Positions 43,859 through 50,983 of a stretch of 51,329 bases of DNA are shown in pieces. The position numbers and the translations under genes were made by a program. The stretch covers positions 1 to 51,329 of the forward strand of contig JBAZOY010000011.1 in assembly GCA_041648505.1 (NCBI GenBank), read 5' to 3'. This stretch comes from JBAZOY01 sp041648505. Lineage in GTDB: Bacteria > Desulfobacterota > Syntrophia > Syntrophales > CG2-30-49-12. Numbering within the stretch: position 1 is the stretch's first letter; the number at the start of each line of letters is the position of its first letter. Under the pieces are notes generated by a model. The model had not been told where the DNA came from, did not search any database, and saw only the letters and a program-made list of their open reading frames with translations.

Positions 43859-44431
43859 ATGAAGATTTTAACTGTTTCCCAGGCCGGCAAGTATTGTAGC
43901 GTGTCGCCTAAGACAATTATCAATTGGATTGAAGCAGGACATATCAAGGCTTATAAAACTGTAGGGGGGCATCGCAGGATCAAGCAGGAAGATATGGATG
44001 AGTTTCTCAAGGAGAGGGGGATGCCTCTGCCCGAAGAACCGAGGTCGGAAGATAGAAAGAAGATTCTTGTGGTGGATGACGACAAAATCATTGTGGAGAC
44101 TATTGTGCAGGCCCTCGAAGAGGATGAACATGGATATGAGATGATCTCCGCGGCGGACGGTTTTGAGGCCGGCCTTCAGATGAGCCATTTTAGCCCGGAC
44201 CTTTTGATTCTGGATATCATGATGCCTGACATCAATGGGTATGAGGTCTGCCAGAGGATCAAAAATAACCGCGATATGAGGGATACAAAGATTATTGTAC
44301 TTTCGGCCTATCTCGATGATGATGCCTTCAAACAGATGAAGGAGTATGGAGCGGATGCCTGTTTCTCCAAACCCCTTCCCCTGGAACAGTTGAAATTCGA
44401 AGTGGCCAAACTTTTAGGATTGAAGAGGTAG
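43859..44431 (+). CDS. Response regulator with N-terminal excisionase/MerR-type HTH
   Basis: 190 residues in an unusual order. The N-terminal 50 residues are a DNA-binding-17 (excisionase-like) winged helix: LTVSQAGKYCSVSPKTIINWIEAGHIKAYKT, then GGHRRIKQEDM. A receiver domain follows (about 68-188) with the acidic pair VVDDDK, phospho-Asp in LLILDIMMPDING near 119, Thr/Ser in VLSAY and Lys in FSKPLP near 172. Most response regulators carry the receiver first. It is most likely the partner of the PAS kinase upstream and controls DNA near here, perhaps metF-like genes. Start ATG is well placed, although its ribosome-binding site is weak. Confidence 0.85.
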   Translation: MKILTVSQAGKYCSVSPKTIINWIEAGHIKAYKTVGGHRRIKQEDMDEFLKERGMPLPEEPRSEDRKKILVVDDDKIIVETIVQALEEDEHGYEMISAADGFEAGLQMSHFSPDLLILDIMMPDINGYEVCQRIKNNRDMRDTKIIVLSAYLDDDAFKQMKEYGADACFSKPLPLEQLKFEVAKLLGLKR

Positions 44432-44448
44432 AGGAGGGGGAGAGATTT

Positions 44449-45324
44449 ATGAGGTTAGAAGAAAATTTAAAGAATAAAAAATTTGTTGTAACTTCAGAGG
44501 TTCAGCCGCCTATCGGCGCCGATGTTCAGGCACTTGTGCAAAATGTGGAGCGGATTCGGGGAAGGGTTGATGCCCTGACTGTCCCTGAACTCAAAATCGA
44601 GGGATTGGTTACGGATACGATGGGTACCTGTCGGGTATTGAGAGACCAAAAATTCGACCCGATTCTCCAAACAACCTGTCGGGAGAAGAATCGGCTTGAT
44701 CTTCAGGAGCATCTCCTCAAGGCATCAGAGGCAGGAATAGAAAACATCCTTACCTTTACGGAAGATTATCGTATTACCGGTGATAGTCTACAGGAAATTA
44801 TGTTTTTTCATGTTGATTCGGGAAAACTCTTTTCTGTGATCGATAACTTTCGCGAAGGTCATGACATTTCAGGCAGGGAGATACCTACTAAACCCAGGTT
44901 CTGTGTAGGCGCGGGAATTGATGCCAGTTGCGGCAAGAAAGTGCCTGATATGGAATTGAAAGAAATGGAAGCGTTGGTCGGTCTGGGGACCAAGTATTTT
45001 CTTGCCACTCCAGTTTTCGATCTTGATTCCTTCGCTCAATTCATGAAGCATGTGGAACCATTTCAGATACCGATAGTTGCAGAGGTAATTCTTGTGAGGT
45101 CAGCAGAGATGTGTTTATTTCTGAATAAACATGTCAAGATGGGACTGGTGCCAAACTTTGTCATTGAAAAGCTGGCCAAAGCACCGGATAAGGAGAAAGC
45201 CAGTATTGAGATTGTTACTGATCTGGTAAAGGGGCTCAGGCACATCTGTCAGGGAGTACATTTCATTCCTATCGGGGCGGAGGACCGGATGTTCAAATAC
45301 CTCGAAGCGGCAAAACTTCCTTAA
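44449..45324 (+). CDS. Divergent MetF-like protein (second copy)
   Basis: 291 residues with the MetF barrel pattern. The catalytic Glu is kept (TSEVQPPIGAD near residue 18). The flavin region reads LTFTEDYRITGDS where metF reads CLSGDHQKFGDHP, so the Gly of the L-x-G-D motif is a Glu. The folate-binding Gln segment is YFLATPVFDLD instead of FIQTQCIYNLE, so Gln appears replaced by Ala. The identity to MetF is modest, and it may have changed substrate or be a regulatory or scaffold subunit. GAGGAGGGGGAGAG precedes the ATG. It is directly behind the HTH-REC regulator, which is unusual company for a metF. Confidence 0.8.
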   Translation: MRLEENLKNKKFVVTSEVQPPIGADVQALVQNVERIRGRVDALTVPELKIEGLVTDTMGTCRVLRDQKFDPILQTTCREKNRLDLQEHLLKASEAGIENILTFTEDYRITGDSLQEIMFFHVDSGKLFSVIDNFREGHDISGREIPTKPRFCVGAGIDASCGKKVPDMELKEMEALVGLGTKYFLATPVFDLDSFAQFMKHVEPFQIPIVAEVILVRSAEMCLFLNKHVKMGLVPNFVIEKLAKAPDKEKASIEIVTDLVKGLRHICQGVHFIPIGAEDRMFKYLEAAKLP

Positions 45325-45335
45325 CCCGGAGTTTA

Positions 45336-45347
45336 GGGCTTAAGCCC
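45336..45347. repeat. Palindrome after the second metF-like gene
   Basis: GGGCTTAAGCCC at 45336-45347 is a perfect 12-base palindrome flanked by direct CGGAG repeats (45327-45331 and 45348-45352). It is a possible terminator without a T-run. Confidence 0.4.
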
Positions 45348-45362
45348 CGGAGTTATATGAAA

Positions 45363-45392
45363 TTGTGGGTAAAAGAAAGCAAAAGTTATAAT
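45363..45392 (+). promoter_or_regulatory. Promoter of hicBA
   Basis: TTGTGG at 45363-45368 and a perfect TATAAT at 45387-45392 are 18 bases apart, 25 bases before the hicB start. Antitoxin HicB proteins often repress such a promoter. Confidence 0.5.
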
Positions 45393-45416
45393 TAAACAGC
45401 GAACAAGGAGCGTAAA

Positions 45417-45632
45417 ATGTCCATACGAACCTTTACAGCCGTTCTTCACAAAGAAGATGATCTTTTTTATGTTGCAGAGTGTGCAGAGGTAGGTACTGTA
45501 AGTCAGGGATATACGATTGAGGAGGCAATTGCAAATCTGAAAGAAGCCACAGAATTATATTTGGAAGAGTTTCCTTTAGAAGAGGTCTCAAAGCCGTTAA
45601 TGACGACATTTGAGGCAACCGTTAATGCCTAA
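45417..45632 (+). CDS. hicB: HicB-family antitoxin
   Basis: 71 residues with the HicB RNase-H-like fold pattern: a start of about ten residues, then DDLFYVAECAEVGTVSQGYTIEEAIANLKEATELYLEE. The DNA-binding tail of long HicB is absent, so it is a short HicB. It neutralises the HicA mRNA interferase encoded next. CAAGGAGCG stands about seven bases before the ATG. Gene order antitoxin-toxin is the reverse of the E. coli hicAB order but common. The pair overlaps by eight bases. Confidence 0.88.
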   Translation: MSIRTFTAVLHKEDDLFYVAECAEVGTVSQGYTIEEAIANLKEATELYLEEFPLEEVSKPLMTTFEATVNA

Positions 45633-45813
45633 GTTAAAAAAGATCTCTGGAGAAGAAGCAATACGAAGATTAGAAAAACTTGATTTTCAACGAGTTCGGC
45701 AGCGTGGTAGTCATGTTGTTTTGAAAAAGCAAACATCTGAAGGGGAGATTGGCTGTGTCGTTCCTTTGCATAAAGAATTGGCAATCGGCACATTGCGTGG
45801 CATTATAAAATAG
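45625..45813 (+). CDS. hicA: HicA-family mRNA interferase toxin
   Basis: 62 residues with a dsRNA-binding-like fold: MPKLKKISGEEAIRRLEKLDF, followed by the catalytic His in RQRGSHVVLKK at residue 33 and VPLHKELAIGTLRGIIK. The ATG at 45625 overlaps the end of hicB; an upstream start would only add five residues. HicA cleaves mRNA when free. The cysteine in IGCVVPLH is not typical, but the active-site histidine and fold are complete, so it should be functional. Confidence 0.9.
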   Translation: MPKLKKISGEEAIRRLEKLDFQRVRQRGSHVVLKKQTSEGEIGCVVPLHKELAIGTLRGIIK

Positions 45814-46207
45814 GTAAAACTGACCTTGGAAGAATTTACGGGGGATTTATAATTTTGCTTTAACTTCCGCTAACACGGTGCATAAGACTTACGTCCAAAC
45901 CTTTCAGACTTCTTTTGCAACGAGAACATTAGCCGGTTATTGCAGGCAGTTAAAGGAAGAAAAAGATTTCATTTAGACCTTTTCAAAGTCGAAGACGATG
46001 GCTACATGGAACAATGTCTCGCGCTCAGCATGGTGTGCGCACCGACAAACCGTAGCTTCAATCTTCCCCCCTCCGGCAAACTTTTCCAGGAAGGGGCGCA
46101 TGTTCTCTTTACCCTTTTCCGTATCTTGATTTAGGTTCCGGTTGGCTCATAATAAAATATTTCAAACAGGTTTGTTTTTGGCATAACGACTAAAATAGGA
46201 GGGAAAA
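45814..46207. other. Intergenic region after hicA with a possible minus-strand remnant
   Basis: 394 bases without a supported gene. A minus-strand frame (45973-46101) with coding-like codon use is described separately. The last 70 bases are AT-rich and lead to the AGGAGG of the next gene. Confidence 0.4.
45973..46101 (-). pseudogene. Short coding-like minus-strand fragment
   Basis: A 42-codon frame from an ATG at 46101 reads MRPFLEKFAGGGKIEATV, CRCAHHAERE and TLFHVAIVFDFEKV. The codons end mostly in G or C, unlike random AT-rich spacer. A short open frame from an ATG near 46151 in another phase (MSQPEPKSRYGKG) ends close to where this one begins, which could mean a frameshifted small gene. 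I do not recognise the family. Plus-strand frames over the same span show no such pattern. Confidence 0.25.
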
Positions 46208-46606
46208 ATGGACAGACTGAAAGGAAAGGCCGCAATTGCTTTAGCTCTATTGACAGTAATATGTTGGGGATGTGCTAAGGGGTATGAGGTAACCAAGCTT
46301 GCCGGGGAATATAATGTGGCTATTACTCTGGATAAAAATCCTCCGGTCGCGGGTGAGAATCAAATGGCTGTTGTGGTGAAAGACTCTTCGGGGCGATCAG
46401 TTACCGACGCCAAAGTAAAAGTTGATTACTCCATGCCGGCTATGCCGGGTATGCCGGCAGCGAACTATTCGGCTGACGTGCCCTTGCAGGGAACTGAGTA
46501 TAAAACTACCATTAATCTTTCCATGGCCGGCGCCTGGAATATTGCTGTAAATATTTTCCGCAACGATAAAACTGAAACGGTGAACTTCAGTGTTGACGTC
46601 AGGTAG
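46208..46606 (+). CDS. YtkA/FixH-like exported protein of the efflux operon
   Basis: 132 residues. An N-terminal signal (about 1-22, KGKAAIALALLTVICWGC) ends in a cysteine that could be a lipoprotein site, although the lipobox is imperfect. The mature part is a YtkA-like beta-sandwich (KNPPVAGENQMAVVVKDSSGRSVTDAKVKVDYSMPAMPGMP) with a Met-rich PAMPGMPAA loop, typical of periplasmic copper- or heavy-metal-associated proteins placed with CusCBA systems. It likely binds or senses metal in the periplasm. AGGAGG precedes the ATG, and the next gene overlaps its end. Confidence 0.8.
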   Translation: MDRLKGKAAIALALLTVICWGCAKGYEVTKLAGEYNVAITLDKNPPVAGENQMAVVVKDSSGRSVTDAKVKVDYSMPAMPGMPAANYSADVPLQGTEYKTTINLSMAGAWNIAVNIFRNDKTETVNFSVDVR

Positions 46607-47867
46607 GTTAATCAAAATTATTGTTGGGGTATTAGTTTTTTCCACCTCTTCGATTGTTTTTGCGCAAGAGTTGAGGCTCGGCGACCTCGTTGAGGAGGCA
46701 TTGAAAAACAATCCGGAAATCCGGGCCGTTCAGTCCCGGGTAGAGGCAGCAAAATATGCAATCCCTCAGGCTAAGAGCCTCCCTGATCCCATGGTCATGT
46801 TTGGCTATCGGAATGTAGGCTGGAATCGTTACACTTACGGGGAAATGTCGGATGCGGGATGGATGTTTGGCGCTTCGCAAACGTTTCCCTTTCCGGGTAA
46901 GCTTTCATTAAAGGGGGAGATAGCCGAAAAAGGCGTTGAAAGCCTGCAGGCCTTGTACGAGGCTACACGACTCAAAACGATTGCCCAGGTAAAAGAGTTA
47001 TACTACGACCTTTTTTTCGCGCATAAAAGCATTGACCTCATCCATGCCAAGACAGCTCTCTTTTCGCGCATTGAAGAAGCTGCCTTAGCTCGCTATTCAA
47101 CGGGTATGGCTCCTCAGCAAGAGGTTATTATGGCTCAAACGGAGAAGTACATGCTTTTGGAAAAAGAGGAAATGCTTAATCAAAAAATGCAGGCCCAGGA
47201 GGCCATGCTCATCTCTGTGCTCGGCCGGACGGATAATACTCCCCTCGGTCGGCCGGTTGAAACCACGGCGACGGTTTTTAACCTGAGCTTAGAAGAACTT
47301 CAGGGAAAAGCCTGCAAACAATCCCCGCAGATACAATCAGGGGGAAAAATGATTGCCGCTACAGAGGCAAAAGTAAAGGCTGCCCAAAAGGAGTACTATC
47401 CTGATTTTACCATTAACGCTCAAGTGGATAAAAAAGGAGGGATGTTTGAGGATATGTGGAGTCTCTCCAGCACTATCAATATCCCCCTTTATTTTCGAAC
47501 CAAACAGAGGCAAGGAGTTATGGAGGCGTTAGCTTCCTTATCGGAAGCCCGGAGCAATCTTGAGTCAACCAGGCTCATGATTGCTTCTGCCTTGCGGGAT
47601 AATTACTCCATGCTCAAGATGTCAGAAAAATTAATGGAATTGTACAAAAATGCTTTACTGCCAAAAACATACCAGGATTTTGAGTTAGCCCTCGCGGGAT
47701 ATGTAAGCGGGAAAGTGGAAGCGATAACCACTATAAGCCGGCTTAAATCCGTGCTTGACTATGAGCTTCTTTACTGGGGGCAGATCACGGAGAGGGAAAA
47801 AGCAATTGCAAGAATGGAAGCAATTACCGGGGATGTCGAATTCATAACCGGAACTGGTGAAAAATGA
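46590..47867 (+). CDS. TolC/CusC-type outer-membrane efflux protein
   Basis: 425 residues starting with a signal peptide (IKIIVGVLVFSTSSIVFA-Q). The TolC-family repeat is seen twice: LVEEALKNNPEIRAVQSRVEAAK and later GKACKQSPQIQSGGKMIAATEAKVKAAQKEYYPD, each giving a coiled-coil pair. It forms the trimeric outer-membrane channel of a tripartite efflux pump. The start is GTG or TTG within the last bases of the preceding gene (46590 or 46593), so translation is coupled. The adaptor gene follows with a four-base overlap. Confidence 0.9.
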   Translation: MLTSGRLIKIIVGVLVFSTSSIVFAQELRLGDLVEEALKNNPEIRAVQSRVEAAKYAIPQAKSLPDPMVMFGYRNVGWNRYTYGEMSDAGWMFGASQTFPFPGKLSLKGEIAEKGVESLQALYEATRLKTIAQVKELYYDLFFAHKSIDLIHAKTALFSRIEEAALARYSTGMAPQQEVIMAQTEKYMLLEKEEMLNQKMQAQEAMLISVLGRTDNTPLGRPVETTATVFNLSLEELQGKACKQSPQIQSGGKMIAATEAKVKAAQKEYYPDFTINAQVDKKGGMFEDMWSLSSTINIPLYFRTKQRQGVMEALASLSEARSNLESTRLMIASALRDNYSMLKMSEKLMELYKNALLPKTYQDFELALAGYVSGKVEAITTISRLKSVLDYELLYWGQITEREKAIARMEAITGDVEFITGTGEK

Positions 47868-48982
47868 AAACGGGCGCTTTTATCATGACCGGTGGAATAA
47901 TCATCCTTGCCGGGCTTATTATCCTGGCACTGCCGTTGCCTTCATCCGAGTCGAACACGGGCGGTAAAAAAGCTCCCGCTGTTCTGATTCCTCTCGAAAA
48001 GCAGCAATTAATCGGCGTGAAAACTGTGGAAGTTTTAATAAAACCCCTGGGGAAAATTATTCGAACCGTAGGCCGGATTGATTATGATGAAAGGAAAATT
48101 GCTACTGTTAATACCAAGATCGAGGGCTGGATCGAAAAGTTGTATGTGGACTATACGGGAAGGCGTGTAAAAAAAGGTGAGCCATTGGTTGAAATTTACA
48201 GTCCCGAGCTTTTTTCTACCCAGCAGGAATTTATCAACCTGGTAAAATGGAGCAACAGTCAAAGCACAGAGGGTTTTGGGAAAATGTTTTCCCAGGATGT
48301 TCAACGGATTATCGAGGCGGCACGAGAGCGCCTGAGACTGTGGGATATAACCGATTACCAGATTAAAAAGATCGAAGAAAGCGGTAAACCGATAAGGACA
48401 CTCACGCTCTATAGCCCGGTGAGCGGATATATCATCGAGAAGACGGCGCTTCAGGGAATGCGGGTCATGCCGGGAGAGAAACTTTTTGATGTTGCCGATC
48501 TCTCGACAGTGTGGGTTATTGCTGATATTTATGAGTACGATCTTCCTCTGGTAAAAGTGGGGGTGCCTGCCAAAATAAAACTGAATTATTCTCCTGAAAA
48601 AGAGTTTAAATCCTCAATTGACTATGTTTATCCTGCCTTAGGCAGTGAAACGAGGACAACCAAAGTAAGATTCACCATTGCCAACCCTGGAGAAAAAATT
48701 AAACCCAATATGTACACCGACGTGGAGATAAGGATTTCTCTCGGCTCCAAGCTTGCTGTCCCGAATGATGCGGTTATTGACACAGGTGAAAGACAAATCG
48801 TGTACGTTGATAAAGGTGAAGGGTACTTTGAACCGAGAGAAGTTATCCTTGGAGTAAGGGGGCAAAACGAAGTGGAAATCATAAAAGGCCTTAACGCAGG
48901 AGACATGGTTGTCTCGCAGGCTAATTTTCTCATTGACTCGGAGGCGAAGCTCAGGGGAGTAGTGCCTCTTCATCAACACTAA
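47864..48982 (+). CDS. CusB-type RND efflux periplasmic adaptor
   Basis: 372 residues. An N-terminal membrane anchor (about 8-28) is followed by the CusB barrel-sandwich domain: GRIDYDERKIATVNTKIEGWIEKL, VKKGEPLVEIYSPEL, the alpha hairpin and TLYSPVSGYIIEKTALQGMRV. It then has the beta-barrel DLSTVWVIADIYEYDLPLVKVG and a membrane-proximal domain ending in LHQH. It links a TolC-like channel to an RND pump, which would normally follow, but no CusA gene is present here; the next gene is abiEi. The stretch 48548-48753 is repeated almost exactly at 51123-51328, near the edge of the window. Confidence 0.9.
   Translation: MKTGAFIMTGGIIILAGLIILALPLPSSESNTGGKKAPAVLIPLEKQQLIGVKTVEVLIKPLGKIIRTVGRIDYDERKIATVNTKIEGWIEKLYVDYTGRRVKKGEPLVEIYSPELFSTQQEFINLVKWSNSQSTEGFGKMFSQDVQRIIEAARERLRLWDITDYQIKKIEESGKPIRTLTLYSPVSGYIIEKTALQGMRVMPGEKLFDVADLSTVWVIADIYEYDLPLVKVGVPAKIKLNYSPEKEFKSSIDYVYPALGSETRTTKVRFTIANPGEKIKPNMYTDVEIRISLGSKLAVPNDAVIDTGERQIVYVDKGEGYFEPREVILGVRGQNEVEIIKGLNAGDMVVSQANFLIDSEAKLRGVVPLHQH
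48548..48753 (+). repeat. Repeat copy A (inside the efflux adaptor gene)
   Basis: 206 bases that recur at 51123-51328 with four substitutions, all transitions (G to A three times, C to T once, reading from copy A). The identity is about 98%, and the reading frame is preserved in both copies. Confidence 0.95.
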
Positions 48983-49298
48983 GTGCACCGAATGAAAGAA
49001 GTCAGAAGACAGAAGTCAGAAGACACAGAGTGCCTTTAAATCTTCTGACTTGTCATAAGCCGAAGTATTCTTGACAGCAGGTGTAAAGACAACCACAAGT
49101 CATTACTTCCTGTAGTCGATAGGGAGCATCTTACTGCCGTAAACAAACATTACTGAAATCAACTGAGCACCGGTATATCCCTCATGCCCATCTTCAAAGC
49201 GCATTTCCAAATTTTACAGCAAAAATTGTTTAAATTATTATTTGCAAAAAGGACTCTTTTATGGTCTTATTTGTGAAAATTTTTACCAGGACGATAAT
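48983..49298. other. Intergenic region between adaptor and abiEi
   Basis: 316 bases. AGAAGTCAGAAGAC is directly repeated at 48997-49010 and 49011-49024, and TCTTCTGACTT at 49041-49051 pairs with AAGTCAGAAGA at 49013-49023 to form an 11-bp stem. TTATTTGCAAAAA at 49238-49250 and TTATTTGTGAAAA at 49267-49279 are direct repeats just before abiEi and may be its operator. No gene is seen. Confidence 0.55.
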
Positions 49299-50114
49299 AT
49301 GCCCTTGACAGCGAAAGCATCATTCCCAACCGATCTGCCATCCTGGGTTGATTCTCGACAGGAGCAGGGGCTCTATTTCTTTACCCGCGAAGAGGCCATC
49401 CAGACCCTTCAATTCACTGAGGAAGCCTTCAAGAAGGCCGCAGCAAGACTCGCGAAAAAAAACAGAATCTTGCGCATCCGAAGCGGCTTTTTTGTCATCG
49501 TTCCCCTGGAATATCGCGTCACCGGGATATTACCGGCGGAATGGTTTATCGCTGATCTGATGGCCTATCTTGAGCAACCCTATTACGTGGGGCTGCTTAG
49601 CGCCGCATCCCTTAAGGGCGCTGCGCACCAACAGCCTCAACAGTTTCAGGTTGTCACCACTGCACCGCAACGCGAAGTCCGCAAAAAGGGCCTTGCTATT
49701 CGCTTTTTCTTCAAAACCAATTTTAATGCAACCCCGGTCACTCAAATCAAGGTTCAAACCGGGCATATTCCCGTCTCTACTCCAGAGGCTACGGCCATTG
49801 ATCTCATTCGTTATGCAAGATCTATCGGCGGGCTGGATCGTGCGATTACCGTGCTTCAAGAACTTGGAGAGTCTATGAACCATGCCAAGCTGATAGATGC
49901 AGTAAAAGCGGAAGGAAATCTGGTCTGTGCGCAAAGACTGGGCTGGTTGATGGAGAAAGCCGGCCACGCAGCGCTGGTGCTGGATCTGGCCGGTTTGATC
50001 GCCGATAAGAAGCCGCTCTTTACCAGACTGGACCCTTCATTACCTACCGGAGAAGCTGGGAAGGATACCCGCTGGCGACTTCTGATCAATACAAATGTGG
50101 AGAGTGATCTGTGA
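49299..50114 (+). CDS. abiEi: AbiEi-type antitoxin
   Basis: 271 residues. The N-terminal part (about 20-75) is a winged helix: QGLYFFTREEAIQTLQFTEEAFKKAAARLAKKNRILRI-like, then GFFVIVPLEYR. The C-terminal part contains YYVGLLSAASLKGAAHQQPQQFQVVTT and VSTPEATAIDLIRY, typical of the AbiEi antitoxin domain. It should repress its operon and block the AbiEii toxin. The ATG at 49299 has AGGA nine bases upstream; a longer start at 49242 is possible. It overlaps abiEii by four bases. AbiE systems are type IV toxin-antitoxin and phage-abortive modules. Confidence 0.88.
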   Translation: MPLTAKASFPTDLPSWVDSRQEQGLYFFTREEAIQTLQFTEEAFKKAAARLAKKNRILRIRSGFFVIVPLEYRVTGILPAEWFIADLMAYLEQPYYVGLLSAASLKGAAHQQPQQFQVVTTAPQREVRKKGLAIRFFFKTNFNATPVTQIKVQTGHIPVSTPEATAIDLIRYARSIGGLDRAITVLQELGESMNHAKLIDAVKAEGNLVCAQRLGWLMEKAGHAALVLDLAGLIADKKPLFTRLDPSLPTGEAGKDTRWRLLINTNVESDL

Positions 50115-50983
50115 TTCCAAAAGCGGATATTGTCGCCTGGCGTCAGTTTGCACCCTGGGTTACCGACGCCCAGGTGGAACAGGACCTGATCATAAACAGG
50201 ACTCTTGTTACCATTTTTCAAAATTCTTTTCTGGCAGAGCGATTGGCCTTTCGGGGTGGTACGGCACTGCATAAGCTCTATTTCAATATTCCCCGACGCT
50301 ATTCGGAAGATATTGACCTGGTTCAAATTACCCCAGCGCCCATCGGACAGATTATGGATACCCTGCAAGAATTATTGAACGGCTTTCTCGGAGCGCCACG
50401 TCGTAAGCAAACGGAGCAATCAGTAATATTGACCTATCGGATGGAATCGGAGGGACCGCCAGTTGTAGCCATGCGCTTAAAAGTTGAAATCAACACGCGA
50501 GAACATTTCGCAGTAGAAGGCTATCAGAAGCAGCCGTTTTCCGTGCAATCCCGGTGGTTCCAGGGGGGGTGTGAAATAACAACCTATGTGCTTGAGGAAC
50601 TGCTCGCGACCAAACTGCGGGCCTTATATCAAAGAAGAAAAGGACGCGATCTTTTTGATTTGTGGCTGGGCATTACAGAAGGAAAAGCGAATATAGATAA
50701 AATAATCCATATTTTCAAATATTGCATGGAAACCGAGAGTCAAACCGTTGACAGCATGCATTATGAAAAGAATCTTCAAGAGAAAATGAGGCATCAGGGC
50801 TTCTTAAGCGATCTGAATCCCTTACTGCCTGCTGATGCAACTTATGATGTCCAAACGGCTCACGATTTCGTACGAGCAGAAATCATCGATAAATTTGTCA
50901 GGATATCAAAATACTCAGGAAATTCCCTTCCCCCAAAAACCCCTTTTGAAAGAGACGCTCGACTTAGTCGGAGAGGCCGATAA
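50111..50983 (+). CDS. abiEii: AbiEii-type nucleotidyltransferase toxin
   Basis: 290 residues with the DUF1814 nucleotidyltransferase motifs: FRGGTALHKLYF near residue 48, RRYSEDIDLVQ near 62, and the C-terminal TKLRALYQRRKGRDLFDLWLG near 168. AbiEii toxins transfer nucleotides (probably to tRNA) and stop growth. It starts with a GTG in the stop of abiEi, so translation is coupled. The gene ends near a junction where another frame opens, and the last 20 or so residues (NSLPPKTPFERDARLSRRGR) look untypical, so the true C terminus may have been changed by the rearrangement. Confidence 0.85.
   Translation: MIPKADIVAWRQFAPWVTDAQVEQDLIINRTLVTIFQNSFLAERLAFRGGTALHKLYFNIPRRYSEDIDLVQITPAPIGQIMDTLQELLNGFLGAPRRKQTEQSVILTYRMESEGPPVVAMRLKVEINTREHFAVEGYQKQPFSVQSRWFQGGCEITTYVLEELLATKLRALYQRRKGRDLFDLWLGITEGKANIDKIIHIFKYCMETESQTVDSMHYEKNLQEKMRHQGFLSDLNPLLPADATYDVQTAHDFVRAEIIDKFVRISKYSGNSLPPKTPFERDARLSRRGR

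Noticed and set aside
45940..46134. Plus-strand open frame after hicA
   Set aside because: It is antisense to a frame with better coding character and shows no family pattern or ribosome-binding site.
48997..49024. Tandem 14-base repeat considered as a CRISPR remnant
   Set aside because: Only two adjoining copies without a spacer; no cas genes. It is a simple duplication that also forms a hairpin.
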